NCBI GenBank assembly: GCA_000507305.1
Contig: DF239089.1
Location: 310,001-374,000, forward strand
Reading direction: 5' to 3'
Source: Breviolum minutum Mf 1.05b.01
Taxonomy: Eukaryota > Sar > Dinophyceae > Suessiales > Symbiodiniaceae
Length of the DNA stretch: 64,000 bases
Shown here one piece after another: positions 50,315 to 60,200 of this stretch. The translations under genes were made by a program, and so were the position numbers. The notes below the pieces were generated by a model that was not told where the DNA came from, made no database searches, and was given only the letters and a program-made list of their open reading frames with translations. The stretch's first letter is position 1; each line of letters begins with the position of its first letter.

Positions 50315-50417
50315 CTAGGTGGTGGTTTCAATTTGTATTTCTTTTCACCCCTATTTGGGGAACATTCCCATTTTGGCTAATATTTTTTTCAGATGGGTTG
50401 GTTCAACCACCAACCAG
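50315..50417 (+). repeat. Mi-A copy (CAG form) next to a coding-like segment
   Basis: Starts CTAGGTGGTGGTTTCAATTT and ends GTTCAACCACCAACCAG. The left flank ...TTTTTTCAGATAA suggests insertion just inside an exon edge; the right flank is ATCAGGG. Confidence 0.75.
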
Positions 50418-50535
50418 ATCAGGGAATTTTTGCATCCAAAGTTTGTCCAAGATGTTAGTTTGTCCAAGGGGCGAGGTGAAGATTGGCATCAAATTTCTGA
50501 ACATTCAGATGTTGTTTGGACACTTTTGATACGGG
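50393..50535 (+). CDS. candidate exon starting in a Mi-A tail
   Basis: From the Mi-A CAG: WVGSTTNQ (element), then IREFLHPKFVQDVSLSKGRG and EDWHQISEHSDVVWTLLIR; donor ATACGG|GGTCCC or one base on. A second frame is also open. Confidence 0.4.
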
Positions 50536-51337
50536 GTCCCCCTCACTTTCTTGAAGCGAAATTCGGGGCTATATAGTTCATGAGCTATATATATACCTAG
50601 GTGGTGCTTTCGAAGATTTCGATGTTGCAATAGAGTTGCCCTGAAACTGGTGGAAAATGATGTGTCACTTGCTCCAATGTGATGAGCATATGTATTTTTC
50701 AGACGGCTTCAAACTACCGACTATAGCACCCTCCCTAAACGAGGATTTCTTGAAATCACAATGGGGTTTTTAGGTTTATTGTGGGTTGGATTATACCCCT
50801 GAAATGTAGCAAATGTTGATGGGTTACACCCCAAAATGAACAGTTTGCACCTGAACATAGGCCTTTTGCCCCACAAGGAACGGATCATATTCCAATCATC
50901 CATTTTCAGGTGCGTTCGCTGTTAGTTTCACGGACTGTATTATGTATATTGCCTTTCCTGAAACTGACATAGGCTCTGAATATTGATGGTTGGAAGATGA
51001 AATTTCCCTTTGGGGCCCTCCCTTTTTTCCGGGGCAAACTGTTAGTTTCAGGTGTAGTGTATTTTTAAATTCTCCCTGCACAATGGGGTCATGTTTTGTA
51101 TGGACTTTTTGCCAAGATTTTTAGGGCATCATGGAATCCCTGTAAATGGCGGAAAATAAAGGGGTTTCCCTAGGATTATAAGCCTTACAAGTGCAGTTTC
51201 AACCCTACTTATCTTTGGCACCACTTTGAGCACGAATGGAGGTTCCCTCGTACCCGGAAGTCCCAAAAACCATTGAAATAAGAGGAAGATGATTCCTTTA
51301 GTAGGGAATTTTAATCATCCAAAATTGGGGACTATTA

Positions 51338-51433
51338 CTAGGTGGTGGTTTCAAACATTTTTATTTTTACCTTGGGTAAATGATCCAATTTGACTTCCGC
51401 ATATTTTTCAACTGGGTTGGTTCAACTGCCAGA
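51338..51433 (+). repeat. Mi-A copy (CAA form)
   Basis: Starts CTAGGTGGTGGTTTCAAAC and ends GGTTGGTTCAACTGCCAG; the acceptor position reads TTTTTCAA. Confidence 0.75.
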
Positions 51434-51645
51434 TTATTATGAATATAGATTCTTCCATCAACAGTAGGATGAAATTTTTAAGGGAAGTTTTAAGCCTACT
51501 TATGACTACCATGGGAACCCAAGTGTCCTTCATTTTTAGTTGTTTATAACCCATATATTGGGGGTTTAAAACCCTTCATTTTTCCATGGGTTCTTGGGGT
51601 TCCAAGGGTAGGGACTATGATTTGAATAGTCGGCTTGACTTCCAG

Positions 51646-51802
51646 GGTTAAAGCAACAAAAATTTACGAGAAATCTTCCAATGATTTGGGAGCTGCCCGT
51701 CCTGAGGTCTTGGAGGTCAGCAGTTGGACATGTTACATATGTTACAGTTGGGCTGATGGTTTTTTCATGGTGAAGTACGTCAATGTTTGGGAGTTGTTCT
51801 AA
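51646..51802 (+). CDS. candidate exon or C-terminal segment (strand ambiguous)
   Basis: Acceptor CTTGACTTCCAG. It reads VKATKIYEKSSNDLGAARPE, VLEVSSWTCYICYSWADGFF and MVKYVNVWELF-TAA. The minus strand is also open (LEQLPNIDVLHHEKTISPTV) with donor TTTCTC|GTAAAT. Confidence 0.35.
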
Positions 51803-52296
51803 CACCACTGTACCCTCCAAAAAATTGACATGTCCGTTGAAAATGGACTATTTCAATAAGAAATACATCTTCCAACCATTGATTTTGAGAGCTATTGTTG
51901 TTGTCGGGGAGTACGAAATGGCCATATTCTCTAGCTCCAAGTCTTCAAGTTAAAATTTTGAATAGATTTCCTCGACTGTTTGCATGATTGCTCTGAATGA
52001 AGCGATGGTCAGCATGTCCATTTTGTAAAAGTGAAGCGGTGTGTTTCACGGTGCGCCACTGCAAGATTACATTCACTGAAGCTAACATGGCAACTGCCAA
52101 GCGCCAGGATAGAAACTGACCGGTTGAACGTCCAAAGGCTTTTGTTTGATTGAATTCTTGGACGTGACAAGGCCTTTCTCTCTACAATGCATTGGGCTAG
52201 TCTTTTAATGCTCTTTGAATTCTGAAAGAAATTGCTTATAAAAGCTGTAGGGAGGGTAGACTCCGAATTGTTCCTCACTGTCGGGCCGGCTTATAG

Positions 52297-52381
52297 TTGA
52301 CAGTGCTTGATGAGGGGTGCCTTTGGCCTCCGGCAACCACTGACTTCGCCCCCAACAATTTCATGATTTTTTTGCGAGGCA
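52297..52381 (+). CDS. candidate exon
   Basis: Acceptor GGCTTATAG and donor CGAGGCA|GTACGT; it reads LTVLDEGCLWPPATTDFAPN then NFMIFLRG. The following intron would be only 58 nt, so one of the two neighbours may be wrong. Confidence 0.35.
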
Positions 52382-52439
52382 GTACGTGCGTTGTAGTTGC
52401 CTTATGCAAAAAATGAAGCACAGAAGGTGATAGTAGCAG

Positions 52440-52554
52440 TTTGCTAGACCCCCTGTCAAAAATCAACTCAAAAACACAAGGCGCTTGATGGATTTGTATC
52501 ACCTGACAGCCGGAATGCAAGGCGTCCAGCTCATCAGGGCCCAGCGAGTCAGAG
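52440..52554 (+). CDS. g6 exon
   Basis: Acceptor GATAGTAGCAG and donor GTCAGAG|GTGCGG. It reads FARPPVKNQLKNTRRLMDLY then HLTAGMQGVQLIRAQRVR. Confidence 0.5.
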
Positions 52555-55087
52555 GTGCGGTGGTCATGGGATGGGATGTTTAAGGAGGCGTTTTGGCGAT
52601 GTGGTTTCTGGTGCGATCCTGTAAGCTTTGCCAAGCATGTCCCCCTTTAGGGGCTTAAGATGATGGCAATCTTCAAAGGGAGTTTTTTTTTGGCAAACCC
52701 TCTCCTTTGGCCACGTTTTTTTTCTTCCTTTGATCAGAAAGAGGGTGGCAATGTGGCAACATTCAAAATTCAAGACACACTGCATGTAGCCGAGCAGGGT
52801 GCGAAACTTGCAAAAAAAAATGCATGCTACTAGTAGTTGGGGTTTGATGTTGCTGTGGTGCAATAATTTTTGGTGAAACAAATCAACCGTTGTTATATAC
52901 ATATTGTTGTTGCTTGTTTCGCCACTGAAGATCGACTTCTTCAAAAGGGATGAGGCACACAATCGTATAACATTGTCACCAACATGGTCATCACCATTAC
53001 CTCGGCAGTCACGTCTGGAAAAGCAACCTGTTTTCGCTGCGACGTGTGGCCCATGTTTGACCGATTGGTGCCAGTGAACAAAGAACGGCTTATAACCCAG
53101 TAGCGGCGCAACCGCAGGAGGTGCATGAGGTTACACAGCAAGCAAAAACTTTGAAGGTACTTTAGCACATGTACCCTGTAAATCCAATTTCGGTCATCCC
53201 TGTAAAATGAGTGCCACCCCCAGAATCGGACCCTAGGCGTGTTTCAGATGACACCGTTCGATGTTCAGGGCTGTAATAAATATTGAGAGAAGACACCTAC
53301 AGAAAAACGCAAATCAATATTTTTGGTGCCACTCAGGTGATATTTCTCTTGTTTTCTGATTGCTCCATTTTTTTTTGAGGGGGAACAAGTCCCTTAAGGG
53401 TGGACTTTGGTGGCTGGCACCGCCGGTCAGGTGCAAGAAACCTATGCCACCTTTGGCGAACAACTGTCATGCCATGGCTTGTTTGTCAAGGATCATTGCC
53501 TCGGAGCACAACGGGTTGTGGTTAATCTTATGGCTGGTCGACGTAACGGAACCCCGGAACCCTCCCCAGAAATAGCCGGCCTTATGATCAGGGGGTTGTG
53601 AAAACCCAATTGGTGTCCCTGAAATAAGACCGAAAATTAAAATTAAACGTTTTAATTTCGAGGGAAAGTGGCCCGGGGGGGCCCCGGTTGACCAACCAAA
53701 ATAACATCATGGTGTGCAATGGTCCGAAGTTCTTATTCAAAATATGGTTTTGGTGTAGGCAGCTTAGTGCAAATGTGAATCGGATGTGCGGTATTTTTTC
53801 ATTTTCAATGGTACGGTATTTTTTACATTATTATATGGTTCATCAATGTTGTATCATTCGTTCTGGTTTCACAAATGATTTTCAGTTAAAACAGGAACTT
53901 ACCAGTTTTCATCAGTTGTGTTGTTTATCGCATGTATTGCGTCTAATTGCTGGTATACCTGTCCTTTTTGTTGGCAGAATCCGAAAATTATTCCATTCCT
54001 GGAACCCCAAGCAACCAGCTTAAAATGGGTGTGCGATGATTTCCAACCACTTCTCGTGTAAAGATTCGGAATCGTCCCATTGAAACAACCATTTGAAATT
54101 GGTTGTTTAGGGTGCCAAGTTGTTCCTTAAGCCACAAAAGTCTACAAAGTATCAAGGTTGAACTTTGTGTGTGTGTGTGTGTCAGCATACCTCCAAGTCA
54201 CCAAGTGGTTTGTGCCTACACCCCTGAAGATTAACATGGAACATAAATCATGGAGGTTTGGAAGATCATTTCCCATTTTCAATGGGTAATTTGTAGGTTC
54301 CAGGTTCATCTTCCAGGGTGTAGTGATGCACCTTCATGAACATTCATGATGTCCATATTTTCTCTACTAAAGAAAAACACGCAACTGGTTGGGGTATATA
54401 GCTCGCACGATGGATAGAAGGTCCCAAGGTTGTTAGGTTGTTGAACCTTCCACTCCATCTTGGGCGCCATGGCTACATCGGAGTACAGTGCTAGGGAGGC
54501 ACTTGCACTTCTGCTGTCACAAGCTTTTGCTGGCCAGCTATGGTCACCTGAATTCCTACCAGAACATGGTGCATGTGTCAGCAAGGCTACTCCTCTGGCT
54601 ACTGATATGGCTTTGGCACCCTTTGGTGTTCACCCGGCGCTGCGGTCTCACTTTGGCTATTTCACTTGGGAGCCTCACTCAGCTGCCTTTTTGAAACGGG
54701 TTGCCAGGGCAGTCGCAGCGCGTGAAGCCTCGGTACAGAGTCAAGGCCTGACGTTGGCAGATCGTGATCCCTTCTCCTTGTTTTTCACTTTTTCACCCTT
54801 ATAAGACTATGTGGCAACGACGCCACTTCGGTTTTTGGGGGTCATTTCCTAGCTTTTGACCTTGTGGTATGCTATGCCCTACTGCCAGCTATCTTTTTGG
54901 AACTGTGGTATCTCTGTTTTTGTCTTCGATGCAGACTTCAAGTCATCCAATGTCGCATCAGACTTCTTTTCGATTTTGTCTAGCCAGTTTCACAGAGCAT
55001 TGATTTCAATGATCCCTCTTCTCTTCTTGTTTTTTTCCAGAGGCTATGCTCAAGGGAGTGTACTTCTCAACCATTGTCAAGAACTTG
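52440..55087 (+). CDS. g6: multi-exon gene of unknown function
   Basis: Exons 52440-52554, 53009-53073, 53431-53542 and 55041-55087 agree in phase in turn. The joined protein reads LMDLYHLTAGMQGVQLIRAQ, SGKATCFRCDVWPMFDRLVP, ETYATFGEQLSCHGLFVKDH, GAQRVVVNLMAG and AMLKGVYFSTIVKNL. No family recognised. The reverse strand across 52.0-53.2 kb is also open in long frames, but the splice signals and phase favour +. Confidence 0.5.
53009..53073 (+). CDS. g6 exon
   Basis: Acceptor ACCTCGGCAG and donor GTGCCA|GTGAAC; it reads TSGKATCFRCDVWPMFDRLV then P. Confidence 0.55.
53431..53542 (+). CDS. g6 exon
   Basis: Acceptor CGCCGGTCAG and donor GGTCGAC|GTAACG. It reads VQETYATFGEQLSCHGLFVK then DHCLGAQRVVVNLMAGR. 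Confidence 0.6.
53543..54468. other. g6 intron
   Basis: Contains a CCAGAAATAGCCGGCCTTAT palindrome (53566-53660, related to 58270-58355), an AT-rich open stretch (53688-54023), an inverted repeat around CAACCATTTGAAATTGGTTG, a (GT)n run (54168-54182) and Mi-Q 54225-54322. Confidence 0.45.
54469..54804 (+). CDS. intronless ORF, 111 codons, unknown protein
   Basis: The ATG sits in a good context (GCGCCATGGC). It reads MATSEYSAREALALLLSQAF, AGQLWSPEFLPEHGACVSKA, FGVHPALRSHFGYFTWEPHS and AAFLKRVARAVAAREASVQS, ending TAA. It is Ala/Leu-rich and strongly protein-like. It lies inside the presumed g6 intron, and g6 phases agree without it, so it could be a separate small gene, a retro-inserted fragment or the first exon of another gene. 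Confidence 0.5.
   Translation: MATSEYSAREALALLLSQAFAGQLWSPEFLPEHGACVSKATPLATDMALAPFGVHPALRSHFGYFTWEPHSAAFLKRVARAVAAREASVQSQGLTLADRDPFSLFFTFSPL
55041..55087 (+). CDS. g6 exon (47 bp)
   Basis: Acceptor GTTTTTTTCCAG and donor AACTTG|GTACAT; it reads AMLKGVYFSTIVKNL. Confidence 0.5.
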
Positions 55088-55398
55088 GTACATCTTCCAA
55101 ACAAGAAAGTTTTTTTAGGTGGTGGTTTCACATGTTTCAATTTTCAATGCATGTTTTAGCTTTCCACCCCAAGAAATTGGGGAAGATAGCTACCATGAGT
55201 CCCCAAAACCATGAAAAATACAGTATATAACGGTTTTGGCCACCTAAAAACCAGGTTATTTGCCACGAAACCCTCTAAAAGTTATGTCGGTTTTGGGGGG
55301 CCCATGGTATGTCGACCAACATTTTTTGGAATTGGATGGCTCAAGCACATGGGAACTTTGACACACGAAAAAACATGGTTGTATCTCGCCTCGCAACA

Positions 55399-55526
55399 AG
55401 GTGGGTTGGTATAGCATGGTTATAAATTGGGTTATGGGGCCCTGTATAAATGGGTAATTGGAGGTTCTAACCCTGTGTATAGGAGTTGTTACTCCATTTA
55501 TAGCTGGTAGGGGCACACTGTGCAAG
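55399..55526. repeat. Mi-G element after a coding-like segment
   Basis: AAGGTGGGTTGGTATAGCAT pairs loosely with GCTGGTAGGGGCACACTG. Upstream, 55310-55398 is open (WLKHMGTLTHEKTWLYLASQ), so the element's AAG|GTGGGT could be a donor. Confidence 0.5.
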
Positions 55527-57141
55527 TTTTCTTTGTCCATGATTGATGCGACTTGTACGGGAAGGAAACCAAACCACTGAGAATACCACCAATTTGAATG
55601 TCCTTCCGAATCAAAAATAAAATCACGGATAGCCAGTGCAAGGTGGGCCCCTACCAGTTGTCCATGGAGCTATAACCCCTATAAACATTTCTTTTGCAAC
55701 TGGAATTATAACCCCTAAAAACCTATAAGTGATGTTATAAGCCTACCTATAACGGGTATAGGGGCCCGCCTTGTGGGAGTATCACCATATGTTTTATACA
55801 GGTTTCGTGAGGTATTTACAAAAACAGTTTGTAACGTATAACGAATTAGCATTTTATATAACCTTCACATTTTCACTGAATTGTTTTAGGGGGAAAAAGA
55901 TGACGCGGTCTTCACTTGGCTCTGAAAAATATGCACAGTTCCATAGAATCCCTGGCCATAAAAATCAAACATTCATGGATCGGTAAATATACCTTCCCCT
56001 TTCACCCCTCAAAGCCATCCAATTCGATGTTTTTTTTGTTGTATATTTCCCTACATTTAGCTAACTTTTTATGTATATAAATGGATCCTATGGGGCCGGG
56101 CCGCAGCACTTGGACCACATGAAACATCAAGATTCACCCGAACCGTCCGGACATCGGGGGGATTTTTTTGAAGACCCGGCATGCCAGGCAGCAATGGGCT
56201 CCGGGCATCGCAGCTGCCATTGATCAGGAGGCCTCGGATTCCCCCGAGGAGTCTGGAAATTTCCGAAGTCCCTAAAACCTCTTCCCCCCGAAAACTTACA
56301 TGTTCAATAGCTGGAAAATCACCCATGTTTAATGGGAGATATATATACATCTTCAAAATGGTTGGTTTTTTCCATTGTCATGTTAGTTTTTGAGGCTGCC
56401 AAGTGGGCACGGGAAGTTTTTTTCAGGGTGAAAGAAACTCCAGTTATTTGGGGTTATCACCCCCCAAGGGAAACCCATTTATAAGGGGTTACTGTAACAT
56501 GGCATCCGCAAAAGTGTTAATTTGTGCCATCTTAGGTGATTATTACGGCGTCAATTGGGTCAAAGGTTAGGTCAGCACACATTGATGGCACACCGCCAAG
56601 CCATGTATATACAAGGTCTACAGTCTAAATTTGATCGATGAATTTATATCCTTGTTTTCGCCGAAGGTGATTGTTGCAGGTTTGCCTAGGGAAAGCTTGT
56701 CATGCCTTTGTGGACATCAGTGTTTTTCTGTGGTTACGCACCAAGATTCTCCCAAGGCTAGCCCAAGGGCTATTTTGAAATGAAAGAACTTGATAGAACC
56801 ATTGAAGCTATTGTCCTAATGAATGAAACACATGTGAAGCAACACATGTGACATTGCCCTTTTTGAAATACAAGTATATATACAAGCCAGAGTTGCGTTC
56901 ATTCCATCCGATCCGGCTCAGTATCTCTGATTTGTCAGAGCAACATGACATATGACATTGTATAGTATAAAACAGAAACCAGTAATTATCACACGTTCAC
57001 ACACACAACCATTGTCTTGAATCAATGAAGAGTTCTTTTTTCGTTACTGCACTGGGGTGCCATCTTTTAGTGTGTGTGTGTGTGTGTGTGAAGATTTTTA
57101 TTTATATATGGGTTCTTTTTATAACAGTGCCTTTTCAACAG
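55527..57141. other. Spacer between g6 and g7
   Basis: Mi-G 55639-55775, partial Mi-D pieces (55935-55992 and 56043-56095), a Mi-B type element 56285-56392 and a (GT)n run at 57071-57091. No convincing exon. Confidence 0.45.
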
Positions 57142-57267
57142 CTATGAATGCGAGCCATGCGCTTGTCAAAGCAGTGCAAGAATGCATCAATGTTGTAACG
57201 CGTGAAGCATTTGCAGCATCAGATGCAACCAATGAGAAAACAGTGCTGAACATGTCGAGATGTCGTC
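57142..57267 (+). CDS. g7 exon, helical
   Basis: Acceptor CCTTTTCAACAG and donor TGTCGTC|GTATGT. It reads MNASHALVKAVQECINVVTR then EAFAASDATNEKTVLNMSRC. Confidence 0.6.
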
Positions 57268-60200
57268 GTATGTATTGGATCAGTTTGCATGCTTTGCATG
57301 CCATCTTTGCGAGCGGTTTTTTTTCACCAAACCCATGCCCATATGCCATCTTACTTTTGGGCAAGTATATGCCATCTTTGTGTAACCCTCTATAGATGGC
57401 CAAGTTCGAACGGCTGGAACCCCCCAAAAATGGTAGATTTGGATGATGAATTTCCCCTTCTTCATTTAAAGGGGTGAAATTCCAGCAGGTGAAAACCGTT
57501 AGTTTTCCAGGGAGTTTCCATTCCGTAAAACGAGCTACTCCCCTGAAAACTAACATGACAATGGAATATCCACCATTTAAAGATGTATTTCCTACTGAAA
57601 ATGGTGATTTTCCAATGTCATGTTAGTTTTCCGGAGCTATACCAATTTGCCGACACTTTTGTGGTTCCATGATTTTGCATGCAAGGCATCTGGTGGGATA
57701 TGTTCTTTTTTTCAACAAATTTTTGTCAACTTGGCCAATGCAAGCAGTTGCTAGGTGGTGGTTTCAAATATTTTTTATTTTCACCCCTACCTGGGGAATA
57801 TTCCCATTTTGACACATATTTTTCAAGTGGGTTGAAACCACCAACTAGGTTGGGATGAAACATGAAAATCCACCCAAAAAAAACACAGACGATCAAGGAC
57901 CGGCATTAACCTGGTCGAAAAGACTTTCAAGTTTTGGAATTACTTTCCGGTAAACTAACATAGCAATGGAACATCCCCATGTTTAATAGGGAATACAAAA
58001 TACATCTTTAAAAGGTTCATTTTTTATTGCCATGTTAGTTTACCGGAGGTATTAGTGAAGTCCTTTAACGCGTCTTATGTTGAGTTTTTTTTTTGACAAC
58101 CATGAACAATCCATGAAGAAAGATATGCTGGTTTGGACGGGGGGAGATTTGCATTCAGATTTGGGACTGCTATGCCTTTATGTGGAACGGCTGGCAAATC
58201 AACATGGAAGCTGCAAAATGTTCAAAAGAAAAGATACTATTTTGCACAGCATCGTTTCATGGGAACCAAAGGGGACTCTAAGAAATAGCCGGCCTTATTA
58301 AGGGACTATTTTCACCATTGGTTTACCTTATTAGGGCCTTATTTCTTGACGGGGTTGGCATTGCGGGGGGGTTCCCTTAGTTTCCCATGATCAGATTTTG
58401 TTGATCCAACCTTCCAATTGCAAAACTCTATCGATTCTTTTCATGATGTAATTAGCAACTACTGGGATGTCCTGCCGGTACTTAGTAACTGGATTATAAC
58501 CCCAATATAAGTATAGGTTGGATACGTCCCCTAAATAGGTTATAACCCAACTTCCTACTTTGTTACCAACTTCCATGGACACCCTAGTATGGCATTTTTT
58601 GAAGATGCAAATGAACATTAGATTTTCAGCGGGAAGAAAGACATACGAGTCTTGAAGGGATCTTATCAACAAAAATGCTGCGTTGGTAGTTGATGAGGTT
58701 GGAGGTTCACTATTCTATGCATGTATCCGGGAAGAACATTCATCACGAAAGAACCAATGAACCGATGATTGAATTCCCCATGTGTAGCCCTTATGTTGGT
58801 CCGAGAGAGCCCCAACATACCCCCTGTTTCGCATACACCAATAATCCCCTTTCACCACCCCCAAATGAAAGGAATTCCCAACTCATGAACTGTTGGAACT
58901 GTGGGTCATTTTGGGTATTTTCCCTTTCGTGGGATTTGGAACGGAAAATTCTTACCTGGAACCCCCAAGGCCAAGCATTTATCAATGGATGGATGTTTGG
59001 TGATTTCCAACCATTTTCTATATAAAGATTTGGCAAACATCATCCAATTGAAACATCCATTTATAAATGGTTGTTTGGGGCTCCAGGTGGTCATTATCTT
59101 ACTATACCCAAACTTCATGCACTAAATGGTTGATAGCCATCCATTTATAAATGGTTGGGGTTCCTTGGGGGTTCCAGGTAGGTAGGGCCTGGTTTCATCC
59201 GAAGGTCATTGGCCAAGTACTTCAGCAGTTGGAACAGAGTGCAGGGAAGCCCAGCGAACGGAGCGATCCATGTATTCTGGTCAAAGTAGGCCGCGACCTC
59301 ACACGACCTGGGCACCCTAAAAGGTAGCTTTTTGGAAGGGAGATCCCCTTCATTATTTCAGTGAAATCCAGGTTGGTGAAACATATTATAATTTGGCCAG
59401 ATGTATGGTATATTTACCTACATTTGGTTGATTTTTAAGGTAAATGCATGTAGGTAAATATGCCATACATGGATCCTACGGGACAGAAAAATCAAATTCC
59501 TTTTCGGTCATGGTATACCCCTACTATAAAAATTGGTGAAATTTCGTTAATCAGCCTATAAAAAATGGTAAGCGAGGATTTCCAGGGAATATCTAAGGAG
59601 CTATTTCCAGGATTTGATACAACATCTTAGTACAAGGACGTACTGGTTGTTTTTGTCTCTAATCTCACAACACACCTTGCACAACCTGATCATGTTCAAC
59701 TGTTGGGATGAATATTTAGTTGGAAAACAGCCGCTGCTGTTAATTATTCCATCCACTTGAAACCCCTCAAACGAGCCACAGTTGCCAAAAAAAAGGTACT
59801 TTCCTAGGTTTTTCAGGTAGTTGGAAAAGATATGTTTGTGATTTTCGACTCTTATTTTTGACGGTATTTCTGCAAGTCCAGTTGAAGCATCTTTATTTAA
59901 CTTGAAATGGGGACCCTGGGCTTTCTATAGTTTTGAATGGGGTGAGCCGGAACATGCCATTGATGCTCACTCATCTAACCCATTGATTTGTCAACTGAAC
60001 TGCGAATCTGTTCAGAACAGAAAGGGATAGATGAACAAAGTATTCTCCCTCCAATCGTACTGCAGTGAATGAGGAATTCCTTCTAAAAGCCTCCATTAAA
60101 GGCCAGTAAATTGATCGTAGGGAACCTTTGTGCGACAACTTAACAATATACTTGGATGGTTTCAATAGCAGATTCGTGGAGAGGTATCCATCATATCCAC

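Noticed and set aside
52009-53168. Overlapping minus-strand frames, considered as a retroelement
   Set aside because: No reverse transcriptase, integrase or other motif; the + strand has phase-matched exons with good splice sites.
53688-54023. 111-codon + frame
   Set aside because: AT-rich, low-quality translation with no supported splice sites; probably intron.
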